DNA of 64,000 bases from Mycolicibacterium grossiae (GCF_008329645.1 NZ_CP043474.1:4340001-4404000), one strand, 5' to 3'. Shown: positions 17,587 to 26,843, counted from the first letter of the stretch. The notes: generated by a model from the sequence alone, not told the origin. Made by a program: numbers and translations.

Positions 17587-19821
17587 ATGGCCACCGACCG
17601 CGGAGCCAAGGAGACCATCAAGAGCGTCGTCAAGGACGCCAAGGACAAGGTCGTGGAGGCTGCCGAGCGGCTGCAGCAACACAGCCCGAAGTACGTTCCG
17701 GGCGCACCGGCCCCGGAGCCGGCGCCCTTCGACGAACCGACCAGCGCTCGTGCGGCGTTGCCGCCGAAGCCGGATCAGGGCGGACCGGATCTGCGCACGG
17801 CCACCGGCCTCGGTGTTGGCGGTGGCCAGACCGCACGCGGACAGCAGGGGGAGTACCTCACCACCGCCCAGGGTGCACGCCTCTACGACACCGACCACTC
17901 GTTGAAGGCCGGGCAACGCGGACCGACGTTGCTGCAGGATCACCATCTGCGCGAGAAGATCACCCACTTCGACCACGAGCGCATCCCCGAGCGTGCGGTG
18001 CACGCCCGCGGCGCGGCGGCGCACGGCGTCTTCCATGCCAACGGTGCCGCGGAGAAGATCAGCATGGCCGGGTTCCTGAAGTCGGGCGCAGAAACCGACG
18101 TGTTCGTGCGCTTCTCGACGGTGCTCGGGTCCCGGGGATCGGCCGACACGGTGCGTGACACCCGCGGCTTCGCGACCAAGTTCTACACCGACGAGGGCAC
18201 GTTCGACCTCGTCGGCAATAACATCCCGGTGTTCTTCGTCCAGGACGGCATCAAGTTCCCCGACGTCGTCCACGCCGCCAAACCGCATCCCGACCGTGAG
18301 ATCCCGCAGGCTCAGAGTGCGCACGACACGTTCTGGGACTTCGTCTCCCTGCATACCGAGGCGCAGGCGCACACCATGTGGAACATGTCCGATCGGGGCA
18401 TCCCGCGGTCCTACCGGATGATGGAGGGCTTCGGCGTGCACACCTTCCGGCTGACCGGCCCGGACGGGTCGACGTCGCTGGTCAAGTTCCATTGGAAGCC
18501 ACGACTCGGCGTGCACTCCTTGGTGTGGGAAGAGGCGCAGATCGCCGCCGGAATGGATCCGGACCTGCATCGACGCGACCTCGCCGACGCGATCGAGAAG
18601 GGCGCCTATCCCGAATGGGACCTCGGCGTGCAGGTGCTCCCGGACTCCCCGGACCAGATGTTCGAGGGCATCGACCTGCTCGACCCCACCAAGATCGTGC
18701 CCGAGGAGCTGGCACCGGTGCAGGTGATCGGCACCATGCAGCTCAACCGCAATCCCACGAACTACTTCGCCGAGACCGAGCAGGTCGCGTTTCACCCGGG
18801 GCATCTGGTGCCCGGCATCGACGTCACCGATGACCCGCTGCTGCAGGCGCGGCTGTTCTCCTACCTCGACACCCAGCTCAGCAGGCTGGGCGGGCCGAAC
18901 TTCGGTCAGATCCCGATCAATCGCCCGCATGCACCCGTGAACGACATGCTTCGCGACGGCTTCCACCAGCACGGCGTGCATCCGGGAGTGGCGCCGTACA
19001 AGCCGAATTCGCTGGACGGCGGATGCCCGTTCTTCGCCGGCGCGGATACCGGCGCGTTCATCGAGGCGCCGGCGGTCGTCGCGGAGTCGACGAAACTGCG
19101 TGGGGCACCGGCCTCCTACGACGACCACTTCAGCCAGGTGACGATGTTCTACCGCAGCCTGACCCCCGTCGAGCAGGCTCACGTCGCCGACGCGTACACC
19201 TTCGAACTGGGCAAGTGCTACGAGCAGGCGATCAAGGAGCGGCAGCTTGCGGTTCTGGCGAACATCGACGCCGAGCTGTGCGCGACGGTCGCCGCCGGAC
19301 TGGGTCTCGAGCCGCCTGCCCCCACCGTGGCACCTACCGAGCCGACCGCGTTGAGCCCGGCGGTGTCTCAGCTGGGCCAGCGCTGGCCGGCCGACGGCCG
19401 CAACATCGGCGTCCTCGTCGGCCCGGATTCCGACCTCGGTGACGTGTCGACGGTGGTGGATGCGCTCGGTGCAGCGAAGTTGGTGCCCCTGGTGATCGCG
19501 CCGCACGGCGGCACGCTGAGTCACGAGGGCGGCAGTGTGCCGATCTCGCGGACGTACGCGACTGCGCGGTCGATCGAGTTCGACGCTCTGGTGATCGCGG
19601 GCTCGCCGGCCACCGTGCAGGCCAAGATCCTCGTCGACGAGGTGTTCCGGCACTTCAAGGGGATCGCGGTGTTGCCGCAGGGCAGCGACCTCCTGGCGCG
19701 GGCAGGGGTGGCCGACGGCGCCGAGGGCGTCCTCAGCGGTTCGGAAGCCTCGACGTTGGCCGCGTCGCTCATCGACAGCCTCGGCGAGCATCGGGTCTGG
19801 GGGCGCACCGTCGGCGTCTGA
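17587..19821 (+). CDS. katE: large-subunit monofunctional catalase (HPII/KatE type)
   Basis: A 744-aa haem catalase of the large-subunit clade. A Lys/Glu-rich N-terminal extension (~1-85) precedes the catalase core. Distal His139 lies in V-H-A-R-G, the distal Asn in D-L-V-G-N-N-I-P, and the proximal Tyr region is L-F-S-Y-L-D-T-Q. A C-terminal flavodoxin/DJ-1-like domain (~595-744) is present, as in E. coli HPII. It decomposes H2O2 in the cytosol, usually in stationary phase or under stress. The ATG at 17587 starts M-A-T-D-R-G just downstream of a GAGGGGAT ribosome-binding site. It converges on the ThiD-like gene with a 39-bp gap. Confidence 0.93.
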   Translation: MATDRGAKETIKSVVKDAKDKVVEAAERLQQHSPKYVPGAPAPEPAPFDEPTSARAALPPKPDQGGPDLRTATGLGVGGGQTARGQQGEYLTTAQGARLYDTDHSLKAGQRGPTLLQDHHLREKITHFDHERIPERAVHARGAAAHGVFHANGAAEKISMAGFLKSGAETDVFVRFSTVLGSRGSADTVRDTRGFATKFYTDEGTFDLVGNNIPVFFVQDGIKFPDVVHAAKPHPDREIPQAQSAHDTFWDFVSLHTEAQAHTMWNMSDRGIPRSYRMMEGFGVHTFRLTGPDGSTSLVKFHWKPRLGVHSLVWEEAQIAAGMDPDLHRRDLADAIEKGAYPEWDLGVQVLPDSPDQMFEGIDLLDPTKIVPEELAPVQVIGTMQLNRNPTNYFAETEQVAFHPGHLVPGIDVTDDPLLQARLFSYLDTQLSRLGGPNFGQIPINRPHAPVNDMLRDGFHQHGVHPGVAPYKPNSLDGGCPFFAGADTGAFIEAPAVVAESTKLRGAPASYDDHFSQVTMFYRSLTPVEQAHVADAYTFELGKCYEQAIKERQLAVLANIDAELCATVAAGLGLEPPAPTVAPTEPTALSPAVSQLGQRWPADGRNIGVLVGPDSDLGDVSTVVDALGAAKLVPLVIAPHGGTLSHEGGSVPISRTYATARSIEFDALVIAGSPATVQAKILVDEVFRHFKGIAVLPQGSDLLARAGVADGAEGVLSGSEASTLAASLIDSLGEHRVWGRTVGV

Positions 19822-19860
19822 CCCGAACGTGGTGGCACGTCTCATCGCGTGACCGCGGTG

Positions 19861-20718
19861 TCAGCACTCCGTGGACCGAGACAATCGGGCCATGCCGTTG
19901 ACCGGGCCGTGGCCCCCGCCCAGGGGGTAGGCACCGCGGATGCAGTCGGTGACCCACGACTTGCCGAAACGGACCGCCTCGGGCACCGAGTGACCGTGCG
20001 CGAGCGCGGCGGTGATCGCTGCGGCGAGATTGTCTCCCGCACCGTGATCGTGGGGGGTGTCGATTCGCGTCGCCGTGAACCGATGGACCTCGGAGCCGTC
20101 GAACAAGAGGTCGGAGCTCGTCCGCGAGGCGCGCAGGTGGCCACCTTTGACTAGAGCCCACCGCGGCCCCAACGCGTGCAGAGCCCGTGCGGCGGCGTAC
20201 TGGCTGTCGTCGTCGATCACGTCGATGCCGACGAGGAGCCGTACTTCGTCGAGGTTGGGCGTCACCAGGGTGGCCAGGGGGATCAGTTCCTCGCGCATGG
20301 CGTCGAGCGCATTCGGATGGAGAAGAGGCTCACCGACGTTGGATGCGCAGACTGGATCGACAACTAGAGGGACGGTCCCGTCGAGCCCCTCGGACGTCCA
20401 GGTCGCCACGATGGTCCTGATGATCTCCCTGGACGCGAGCATCCCGGTCTTGGCCGCTTCGATGCCGATGTCGGACGCCACCGCGCTGATCTGTCCCGCG
20501 ACGACGTCGATGGGAACTTCGTGAAACTCTCTGACGCCCAGCGTGTTCTGCACGGTGACGGCCGTCACCGCCGCGCACCCATGGACGCCGAGCATCGCGA
20601 AGGCGCGCAGGTCGGCCTGCAGGCCCGCGCTGCCGCCGGAATCGGAGCCGGCGATCGTCAGGACCCGGTGCGGTGTCCGTCCCAGCGGAGTGATCGGGAG
20701 GGAAGTGCTCTCGGCCAT
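19861..20718 (-). CDS. ThiD-like hydroxymethylpyrimidine/phosphomethylpyrimidine kinase paralogue
   Basis: A 285-aa ribokinase-fold protein. It has the N-terminal [16 protein letters not shown] motif, A-K-T-G-M-L, V-V-D-P-V, T-P-N-L-D-E and V-K-G-G-H, all characteristic of ThiD. The anion-hole region reads [13 protein letters not shown] rather than the usual H-G-T-G-C-T; the ribokinase-type Asp is present and the Cys is missing. That suggests a ThiD paralogue with altered specificity (another pyrimidine or pyridoxal-type substrate). There are no thiamine genes beside it, so the symbol is withheld. Confidence 0.82.
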   Translation of the reverse strand: MAESTSLPITPLGRTPHRVLTIAGSDSGGSAGLQADLRAFAMLGVHGCAAVTAVTVQNTLGVREFHEVPIDVVAGQISAVASDIGIEAAKTGMLASREIIRTIVATWTSEGLDGTVPLVVDPVCASNVGEPLLHPNALDAMREELIPLATLVTPNLDEVRLLVGIDVIDDDSQYAAARALHALGPRWALVKGGHLRASRTSSDLLFDGSEVHRFTATRIDTPHDHGAGDNLAAAITAALAHGHSVPEAVRFGKSWVTDCIRGAYPLGGGHGPVNGMARLSRSTEC

Positions 20719-20793
20719 GGCTCATTGTGACAAGGGTCGAGAACGGCCCGCACGCACACCTTCGCCCGGCTGCGCTCTCGGACTCCCGCAGCG

Positions 20794-21402
20794 CTATCGG
20801 ACGCGTCGCGCGCGCAACACCTCGTCGTGGGTGTGGCCCGAGCCAGCCCCAGCGGGCACGTCACGGAGGCGGCGCTCATCGACCTCGACATCCCAACCGT
20901 CGTCGAGCAGCGCTGCGACGTCGGCCGGCATCACGTAGTCGGCGGGTTCGAAGCCGTGCGTCCTCGCGGCTTCGACGTCGATGTCGGCGTGGTGGACGAC
21001 CAGCAGCGTGCCGCCAGGGGCGACGGCGTCCATCAGCGTGCGCTCAGCGTCGTTGGTCGGTGTCCGGAGCAGTGCCGGGTATTGGGCGGACACGAGGTCG
21101 AAGGCGCTCGGAGCGAGCCCTGCCTCCAGAAGGCCCGCATGCACCCATTCGATCGTGGCGGCCGCGGCGCCGACGCTGCGCTTCGCGCGATCGAGTGCCA
21201 CCCGAGAGACGTCGAGCGCCGTCACTCGCCAGCCGTGCTCGACCAGCCAGGCGGTGTCGCCGCCTTCTCCGCAGCCGACGTCGAGTGCACGGCCGGGAGC
21301 CATTCCCGCCACCTCGGCAGCGAGGGCGCCGTTCGGCCGCCCACTGAACAGCTGATCTTCCTGCGAGTACCGCTCGTCCCACGCGGCGCCGTCATTCGTC
21401 AT
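20794..21402 (-). CDS. class I SAM-dependent methyltransferase
   Basis: A 202-aa small methyltransferase. Motif I is A-L-D-V-G-C-G-E-G-G-D-T (~residue 40), the acidic loop is V-T-A-L-D-V-S (~62), and V-A-P-G-G-T-L-L-V matches motif III. The N-terminal W-D-E-R-Y layout resembles TehB/thiopurine-type methyltransferases. The ATG at 21402 gives M-T-N-D-G-A-A-W-D-E-R-Y. The substrate is unknown. It is divergent from the PNPOx-like gene at 21531. Confidence 0.82.
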   Translation of the reverse strand: MTNDGAAWDERYSQEDQLFSGRPNGALAAEVAGMAPGRALDVGCGEGGDTAWLVEHGWRVTALDVSRVALDRAKRSVGAAAATIEWVHAGLLEAGLAPSAFDLVSAQYPALLRTPTNDAERTLMDAVAPGGTLLVVHHADIDVEAARTHGFEPADYVMPADVAALLDDGWDVEVDERRLRDVPAGAGSGHTHDEVLRARRVR

Positions 21403-21530
21403 GCCTCCAGCGTGCCGGTGTCCGGGGATCGAGCGCAAAGGCGATTGCCGATCTGGCAAGCATGCCGCGCCGTCGGCCGCCGGCGCCCGAGGTCGGGAAT
21501 CGTGCCGGGGAAGAGGAGGTTGGTCTCATC

Positions 21531-21965
21531 ATGTCGAAGATGACCAGCACAGAACGTGAGACGTACCTGGCCGAGCTGCACGTGGGTGTAATCGCCGTCG
21601 AACGCCCTGATCGCGCCCCGTTGTCCGTACCGATCTGGTATGCCTACGAACCCGGCGGCGAGGTTGTCGTCTCCAGCCTCGCGGGGTCGCTCAAGGCTCG
21701 CCTGATCACCGCGGCCGGGCGCTTCTCCATCACTGCTCAGGACGAGAGCTATCCCTACCGCTACGTCACCGCCGAAGGATCGGTGACGTCCATCGAGACC
21801 GCCGACGACGCCACGATGCGCGCGATCGCCATTCGCTACCTGGGTGAGGAGGGCGGCAACGCCTTCACCGAGTCCTTCGCCAAGGACCATCCCGACGCCG
21901 AGTCGCTGTTGTTTCGGATGCGACCCGAGCACTGGCTCAGCGTCGACTACACGAAGGACGCCTGA
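21531..21965 (+). CDS. pyridoxamine 5'-phosphate oxidase-family (FMN/F420-binding) protein
   Basis: A 144-residue split-barrel protein (V-G-V-I-A-V-E-R, P-L-S-V-P-I-W-Y, S-L-A-G-S-L-K-A-R). Actinobacterial members often bind FMN or F420 and act as small reductases. The ATG at 21531 follows a strong GAAGAGGAGG ribosome-binding site (~21510-21519). It is a single gene that converges on the methyltransferase at 21974 with an 8-bp gap. Confidence 0.82.
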   Translation: MSKMTSTERETYLAELHVGVIAVERPDRAPLSVPIWYAYEPGGEVVVSSLAGSLKARLITAAGRFSITAQDESYPYRYVTAEGSVTSIETADDATMRAIAIRYLGEEGGNAFTESFAKDHPDAESLLFRMRPEHWLSVDYTKDA

Positions 21966-21973
21966 CCACCACG

Positions 21974-22756
21974 TCAGCGGCGAAGATCCGCGCGCATCTG
22001 CGCGAAGTGAAATAGGCCGGGTCGGCCCACGACGGCCTCGTAGGCGGCGACCACGTCGGCAATGAACCGGTCGCGCTCGTCCACCGGGAGCCGATCGGTC
22101 CAGGCCGTGCAGCCGACGGCGCACCAGCGGTGAAAGGCCTCGCGCGAATCGAATCGCCACGTCTCGTCGGCCACGGTCACGTCGTCGACGCGAAGACCCA
22201 CCGTCTCCGCGACGACGCGAAAGTCACTCGGAGCGACGTGGACGAACGGCGCCGACAAACCGATGAACCGGTCGCGCCACGCGCGGTCGTGGGCTACCGA
22301 CATCGCCGTGGCCTCGAGGCTGGTGCGTTCTCCCGCGCACACCATCTGCACGGTGATCCGGCCCCCGGGCTTGACCACGCCGGCGATCTGCCGCAGCGCC
22401 ACGCCCTGTTGCGGCACCCAGTGCAGGGCGTTGAAGGACACCGCCGCATCGAAGCACTGCGTGAACGGCAGGGCGCGAGCGTCGGCCACTACGAAGAGCG
22501 GTGTCGAGTCGCCCCCCGCGACGGAGGCCGTCGCCACGTCGATCATCCGCGGCGACGCGTCGGCTCCCACCGCACCGCCGGACGGGACCATCCCGGCGAT
22601 CTCGGCGGTGAGATGGCCGTCCCCACAACCGATGTCGAGCACCCAGTCATCCGGTTCGAACCGAAGATGCGCCATCGCCTTTGCGATCATGGTGCGCTGC
22701 AGGACACTGACGTCGACGTAGTCGGACCCGCTCCAGTCAGTCACCCCCACAGTCAA
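21974..22756 (-). CDS. class I SAM-dependent methyltransferase (trans-aconitate methyltransferase-like)
   Basis: A 260-aa protein. Motif I is V-L-D-I-G-C-G-D-G-H-L-T (~residue 40), the Asp loop is V-G-A-D-A-S-P-R-M-I, and F-D-A-A-V-S-F-N-A-L-H-W-V is the W-containing motif typical of trans-aconitate/malonyl-ACP methyltransferase relatives. The C-terminus is helical (R-F-I-A-D-V-V-A-A-Y). Start ATG at 22756. It shares strand with the quinone reductase upstream (22821, 64-bp gap), so an operon is possible. The substrate is unresolved. Confidence 0.82.
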   Translation of the reverse strand: MTVGVTDWSGSDYVDVSVLQRTMIAKAMAHLRFEPDDWVLDIGCGDGHLTAEIAGMVPSGGAVGADASPRMIDVATASVAGGDSTPLFVVADARALPFTQCFDAAVSFNALHWVPQQGVALRQIAGVVKPGGRITVQMVCAGERTSLEATAMSVAHDRAWRDRFIGLSAPFVHVAPSDFRVVAETVGLRVDDVTVADETWRFDSREAFHRWCAVGCTAWTDRLPVDERDRFIADVVAAYEAVVGRPGLFHFAQMRADLRR

Positions 22757-22820
22757 CCCGATCGCCGTCCCGCGTGCAGGCGCGACGGGCGTGGGCCTGG
22801 GTCGACTACGGTACCGCGGC

Positions 22821-23864
22821 TCAATCGCCGACCCGGATGAGGACCTTGCCGGTCACCCCGGCTTCGACGGCGTCGTGCGCGGCAGCAGTCTTGTCGAGAT
22901 CGAAGACGTGCAGCGGCAGGCCGGCTTCCTCGCCGACGTTCAACGCACCGGCGGCGGCCGCTGCCGTCAGATCCTCGGCAGCGTGGCGCAGCGCCTCGTC
23001 GCCGACGGTGTACAGGATGAGGAACTGATACCGGGCGTTGAGCATCATGTTGGGCCCGATGTCGAGTGTGAGGGTGCCACCACCGTCGTTGGCGTAGATC
23101 GCGATCGACGCTCTGTTGTTCGCGACGGCGGCATCCAGGCCGGCATTCTGCGCGGGCGCGACCTCGACGATGATGTCGACGCCGCCGGGCGCAAGGCTCC
23201 GAATGGCCGACACGGCATCCTCGGTCTTGTAGTTGACCACGTGGTGCGCGCCGGCGGCGGTCGCCAGCGCAGCCTTCTCCGGTCCGCTGACGGTGGTGAT
23301 CACCCGTGCCCCCGCCCAGCGGGCGAGTTGAACTGCGGCATGGCCGACGGCCCCAGCGCCGCCGGCGACCAGAACCGTGGCGCCGTCGAGCGAGCCGGGG
23401 GCCAACCGAGCCGGCCAGTCCTCGGCGACGGTCAGCGCTCGGTGCGCGGTCATCGCCGGCACGCCGAGGCTGGCCCCGACCTCGAAGCTGGCGCCTTCGG
23501 GCAGCGGGACGACGTTGGTCGACGGCAGCACCACGTATTCCTGCGCGGTGCCACCCGGGCGCTGATTCTGCGACATGAAGACCCATACCCGGTCGCCGAC
23601 GGCGAACCCGGTGACGTCCGCGCCGATCGCGTCCACCACACCCGCGCCGTCCTGGTTGGGCACCACTTCCGGGAAGTCCAGTTCCAGGCCGGCGACACCG
23701 GCGGCGCCGGCACGGCGCTTCCAGTCGGTCGGGTTGACGCCCGAAATCATCACGCGCACACGCACTTCGTCAGCGCCTGGCTCGGCGACGTCGCGCTCGG
23801 TCAGCTGCAGGACGGAGCTGTCGCCGGTTCGGGAGTACGTGATCGCCTTCACGTCACAAGCCAA
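22821..23864 (-). CDS. NADPH:quinone oxidoreductase-like MDR protein (zinc-free)
   Basis: A 347-aa medium-chain reductase of the zeta-crystallin group. The N-terminal V-K-A-I-T-Y-S-R-T-G and G-V-N-P-T-D-W-K fit this group. The nucleotide motif A-G-G-A-G-A-V-G-H-A lies near residue 168. The zinc-ligand Cys/His residues of true alcohol dehydrogenases are absent. It should reduce quinones or enones with NADPH in the cytosol. The ATG at 23864 gives M-A-C-D-V-K-A-I. It is divergent from the secreted protein at 23968. Confidence 0.85.
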   Translation of the reverse strand: MACDVKAITYSRTGDSSVLQLTERDVAEPGADEVRVRVMISGVNPTDWKRRAGAAGVAGLELDFPEVVPNQDGAGVVDAIGADVTGFAVGDRVWVFMSQNQRPGGTAQEYVVLPSTNVVPLPEGASFEVGASLGVPAMTAHRALTVAEDWPARLAPGSLDGATVLVAGGAGAVGHAAVQLARWAGARVITTVSGPEKAALATAAGAHHVVNYKTEDAVSAIRSLAPGGVDIIVEVAPAQNAGLDAAVANNRASIAIYANDGGGTLTLDIGPNMMLNARYQFLILYTVGDEALRHAAEDLTAAAAAGALNVGEEAGLPLHVFDLDKTAAAHDAVEAGVTGKVLIRVGD

Positions 23865-23967
23865 CGCGGAGCGACCCGCGACGTATTCCGGCTACGGGCA
23901 CGACTGAACGAGGGTCGACTCTGCGAAGTTGGGACCGGTAGGGGTTCGGGCGATCTCTACTGGACGC

Positions 23968-24387
23968 ATGAAGAACATCGTCATCGGCGCGATCGCGACG
24001 GGTTGCACCGCGCTCAGCCTCGGCCTCGCAGCACCCGCCAACGCGGATCTCGCCCCGGGCGACTACCACCACCGCAGCATCATGGCGAACGGGGTCGTCA
24101 CCGACAACCTGATGAGGGTGACGGGTTGCGGCCCCGGGTGCATCTCGATCCTCAACCTCACCTCGAACACATACCAGGGTCAGGCGCACAAATCGGGCAA
24201 CCAGTACGTGCTCGACCAATTCGTCCCCGGCGGCGCGTTCTGCCCCGACGGGCGACCGATCGACGTGGTCACCCGCTCGACCTTCGACCTCGACGGCACG
24301 AACGGTCTCTACACGTTCAACGGCCCCAACCCCTGCGGCACCAGCGGCCCGGTGGGCGAGACGCGATTCACGTTCACGCCGGCGTGA
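23968..24387 (+). CDS. secreted protein of unknown function (139 aa)
   Basis: Residues 1-27 form a signal peptide (M-K-N-I-V-I-G-A-I-A-T-G, cleavage after A-N-A). The mature part has four cysteines in two probable disulphides (C-G-P-G-C, then F-C-P-D and P-C-G-T-S-G) and an all-beta look ending in R-F-T-F-T-P-A. It resembles small exported mycobacterial proteins of unknown role. The ATG at 23968 fits the signal peptide exactly. It converges on the TetR gene with a 4-bp gap. Confidence 0.7.
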   Translation: MKNIVIGAIATGCTALSLGLAAPANADLAPGDYHHRSIMANGVVTDNLMRVTGCGPGCISILNLTSNTYQGQAHKSGNQYVLDQFVPGGAFCPDGRPIDVVTRSTFDLDGTNGLYTFNGPNPCGTSGPVGETRFTFTPA

Positions 24388-24391
24388 GCGC

Positions 24392-24994
24392 TCACCGCAG
24401 CGCGTGGGCATCGACCGCGGGCGCGATCCAGGCCCTCAGCCACACGCGCATGCCGTCGCCTTGACGGTCCGTCCCGCCGGGATCGACGATGAACGACTGA
24501 AGGGTCCGCAGCATGAACTCGACCAGATCGTCGAGCACCTCGCCAGTGAAACCTGCTGTCGCCCAGTCGACATCGAAGCGTTGCAGTATGGAACGACCGA
24601 ATCCGACGGCCAGCTCCGAGGTCACTCCAGCAGTGAATGCGCTGGCTTTGCCCGGCTGCAGGACCAAGCTCAAGTACCGATCGTTGCCCAGCTGCTCGAA
24701 GGTGTAGGCAATGCCTTCGACGACCGCGTCGGTCGGATCGGTGATCGATCCCAGCTGTGCGGCGAGGCGATCGAGGAAGCCGTCGACTGACGCCAGGGCG
24801 GTCGCGGCCATCAGGTACTCCTGCGTCGGGAAGTACCGATACACCGTCTGACGAGTCACGCCCAGAGCTGCAGCCACGTCCGAAACGCTGACCGTGCCGC
24901 GCTCGTCGATGGCCCGCCGGGCAGCGTCGAGGATGCGGCCTTCGGCTTCCGCGTCGTCGACGGGTATGTCACCCGCCCAGCCATGCCTGCGCAT
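24392..24994 (-). CDS. TetR-family repressor divergent from the Rieske oxygenase
   Basis: A 200-aa regulator. The HTH lies at ~20-65 (I-L-D-A-A-R-R-A-I-D-E-R-G, G-V-T-R-Q-T-V-Y-R-Y-F). The C-terminal ligand domain contains G-K-A-S-A-F-T-A-G. The ATG at 24994 (M-R-R-H-G-W) is preferred over one at 25036, because the latter would lie inside the promoter of the divergent gene. With only 67 bp between the two coding starts, it very probably controls the Rieske oxygenase. Confidence 0.82.
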   Translation of the reverse strand: MRRHGWAGDIPVDDAEAEGRILDAARRAIDERGTVSVSDVAAALGVTRQTVYRYFPTQEYLMAATALASVDGFLDRLAAQLGSITDPTDAVVEGIAYTFEQLGNDRYLSLVLQPGKASAFTAGVTSELAVGFGRSILQRFDVDWATAGFTGEVLDDLVEFMLRTLQSFIVDPGGTDRQGDGMRVWLRAWIAPAVDAHALR

Positions 24995-25024
24995 CCGACG
25001 ATCGTCGCACGAGGAGGTCGAGTC

Positions 25025-25055
25025 TTGACAAGACATTCAATCCCCGATGTATGGT
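25025..25055 (+). promoter_or_regulatory. putative sigma-70-type promoter of the Rieske oxygenase gene
   Basis: A perfect -35 hexamer TTGACA (25025-25030) is followed after 17-19 bases by TGTATG/TATGGT (25048-25055). Transcription would then start within a few bases of the ATG at 25062, so the mRNA would be leaderless, which is common in mycobacteria. The interval also holds an ACAT...ATGT inverted pair that could be part of a TetR operator. Inferred from sequence only. Confidence 0.45.
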
Positions 25056-25061
25056 CAGCGA

Positions 25062-26213
25062 ATGATGGTCGACATCGACGACGCTCTCACCGAACGCGCG
25101 TTGCGACACGCGCTCAACGGCACTACGGACATGGCCGACCGCGAACTCCGGGTTCCGCTGCACTACTACCGCGATCCCAAGATCACCGAGATCGAAGAAT
25201 CGCAGATCCTGCGCCGAGTGCCGTTGGCGATCGTCCCGTCCGCCCACATCGGCGAGAACAACGACTACACGGTGCGCTCCGTCCTCGGCGACTCTCTGCT
25301 GGTGACGCGCGACCGCACCGGCGTCAGCCACGTCCTGCTGAACTACTGCCGCCACCGTGGCGCGATGCCGGCGTGTGGATCGGGAAACGCCTCCCGCTTC
25401 GTCTGCCCGTATCACGCGTGGACTTACCGCAACACTGGCGAGCTGTTGACCGTCCCGGGCAGAGCCGGATTCGACTCGATGGACCGGAGCGACTACGGAT
25501 TGGTCGAGTTGCCTTCGGAGGAACGTCACGGCTTCATCTGGGCTGTGCTGACCGCCGACGCCGCAATCGACCTCGACGCCCACCTCGGTCCGCTCGACGA
25601 CGAACTGGCCCGATGGGATTACGCCAACTACGGATATCACACCGACCGCGAATTCTCGTCCGAGGTGTCCTGGAAGGGCGCGCTCGAGGCGTTCGCCGAG
25701 AGCTACCATTTTCCATTCGTCCACGGGCAGAGCGTCATCGGCCAGAACACCTTGCCCAACACCTCGGTCTACGACGGTTTCGGTAAGCACCATCGGATGG
25801 GTTTCCCGTTCACCTGGATCAAGAATCTGGCCGCGGACCCGAACGCGGCCCGCGATCCGTCGGCCAACATGGGCGTCATCTATTGGATCTATCCGAACCT
25901 CATCCTCGCCAACAGCCCGGTCGGCGTCGAGATCATCGACATGCTGCCCGAGGGCGATCCGACCCGCTGCACGGTGCGGCATAGCTGGATGGGGCGCATC
26001 CCGGCCACCACAGACGACATGCGTGCGGCTTACGACACGGTGTACGAAAGCGTGCATGCCGCCGTGCGGGACGAGGATTTCGCCATGCTGCCGCAATGCG
26101 GGCAGGGCGTTCGACACGGTCAACACGATCACATGGTGATCGGCCGCAACGAGATCGGCGTGCAGCACATGATCAAGGTGTTCGCCCAGGAACTCGGTGT
26201 TGCGCTGGCCTGA
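25062..26213 (+). CDS. Rieske non-haem iron aromatic-ring hydroxylating oxygenase, alpha subunit
   Basis: A 383-aa protein. The Rieske [2Fe-2S] ligands are C-R-H-R-G and C-P-Y-H-A-W-T-Y. The catalytic domain carries the mononuclear iron facial-triad region (E-S-Y-H-F-P-F-V-H-G). This is the terminal oxygenase of a multicomponent system needing an electron-transfer partner; none is next to it. An alternative ATG at 25047 would add M-Y-G-Q-R. The start at 25062 fits the promoter spacing. It is divergent from the TetR gene, so ligand-induced expression is likely. Substrate class (aromatic acid or quaternary amine) is undetermined. Confidence 0.88.
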   Translation: MMVDIDDALTERALRHALNGTTDMADRELRVPLHYYRDPKITEIEESQILRRVPLAIVPSAHIGENNDYTVRSVLGDSLLVTRDRTGVSHVLLNYCRHRGAMPACGSGNASRFVCPYHAWTYRNTGELLTVPGRAGFDSMDRSDYGLVELPSEERHGFIWAVLTADAAIDLDAHLGPLDDELARWDYANYGYHTDREFSSEVSWKGALEAFAESYHFPFVHGQSVIGQNTLPNTSVYDGFGKHHRMGFPFTWIKNLAADPNAARDPSANMGVIYWIYPNLILANSPVGVEIIDMLPEGDPTRCTVRHSWMGRIPATTDDMRAAYDTVYESVHAAVRDEDFAMLPQCGQGVRHGQHDHMVIGRNEIGVQHMIKVFAQELGVALA

Positions 26214-26291
26214 CGTGGCCCGCCCCGCGGGCCAGTCATGTCGAGTCTGCTCGATCGCGTCACCGGTAACGCCGGCACCTCGGGTTCACGG

Positions 26292-26843
26292 TCACTGCAA
26301 TCGCTCGGGCGTAAAGGTGACGTCGATGTCGCCGACGGTCATCGTTACCTGACCTTCGAGCACCATGACCTGAGCCGAGAACCGTCGATCGACATTCTGG
26401 GCGAGTTGCTGCACCCGTGCGTGCGGTATCCGGGTCACCGACAGATTCGTCAGTCCCCCCACCTTGGGGCCGACGGTGCGCCACCAGGTGGCCACGCTGG
26501 CGGCGAACGGGAACAGCAGCACCTGGTCGGCCTGGCTCGCCGCCTTGCCCAAGCCGCGTTCGTCGGGCTGCCCGACGTCGATCCATTCCACGATTCGGCC
26601 CGTATAGTCCCCGAGCCGCAGGTCTGACACGCCCGGGGTGGACAGCCCCGCCCCGAACGTCAATTCACCATCGATGTCGTTGAGCCGATGAGCGCGTAGC
26701 CCGAACGCCAGTATTCGCACGACCATCCGCTCGTCGGTCTCGCTGGGATGACGGGCCACGGTCAGCGTGTGGTCGGCGTAATACCCGTGATCGACGTCGG
26801 AGACGCCGAGTTCGACTTTGAAGACCGTTGCGGAAAGAGCCAC
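26292..26843 (-). CDS. yaeQ: YaeQ-family protein
   Basis: A 183-residue protein matching the YaeQ family length (~181 in E. coli). The start A-L-S-A-T-V-F-K-V-E-L and the following D-H-G-Y-Y-A-D-H-T-L-T-V-A-R-H-P-S-E-T are diagnostic. The fold is PD-(D/E)xK nuclease-like; the biochemical role is unclear. The GTG at 26843 is chosen because it begins exactly at the conserved N-terminus. It is divergent from the LLM oxygenase at 26910. Confidence 0.88.
   Translation of the reverse strand: MALSATVFKVELGVSDVDHGYYADHTLTVARHPSETDERMVVRILAFGLRAHRLNDIDGELTFGAGLSTPGVSDLRLGDYTGRIVEWIDVGQPDERGLGKAASQADQVLLFPFAASVATWWRTVGPKVGGLTNLSVTRIPHARVQQLAQNVDRRFSAQVMVLEGQVTMTVGDIDVTFTPERLQ

Noticed and set aside
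17311-19845. A very long open frame on the minus strand opposite katE
   Set aside because: It mirrors the catalase codon pattern in GC-rich DNA. The plus strand encodes an unmistakable catalase, and the antisense product has no recognisable domain.
24969-26168. A ~400-codon minus-strand frame opposite the Rieske oxygenase
   Set aside because: Its composition is typical of a shadow frame. The plus strand carries intact Rieske and iron-ligand motifs.
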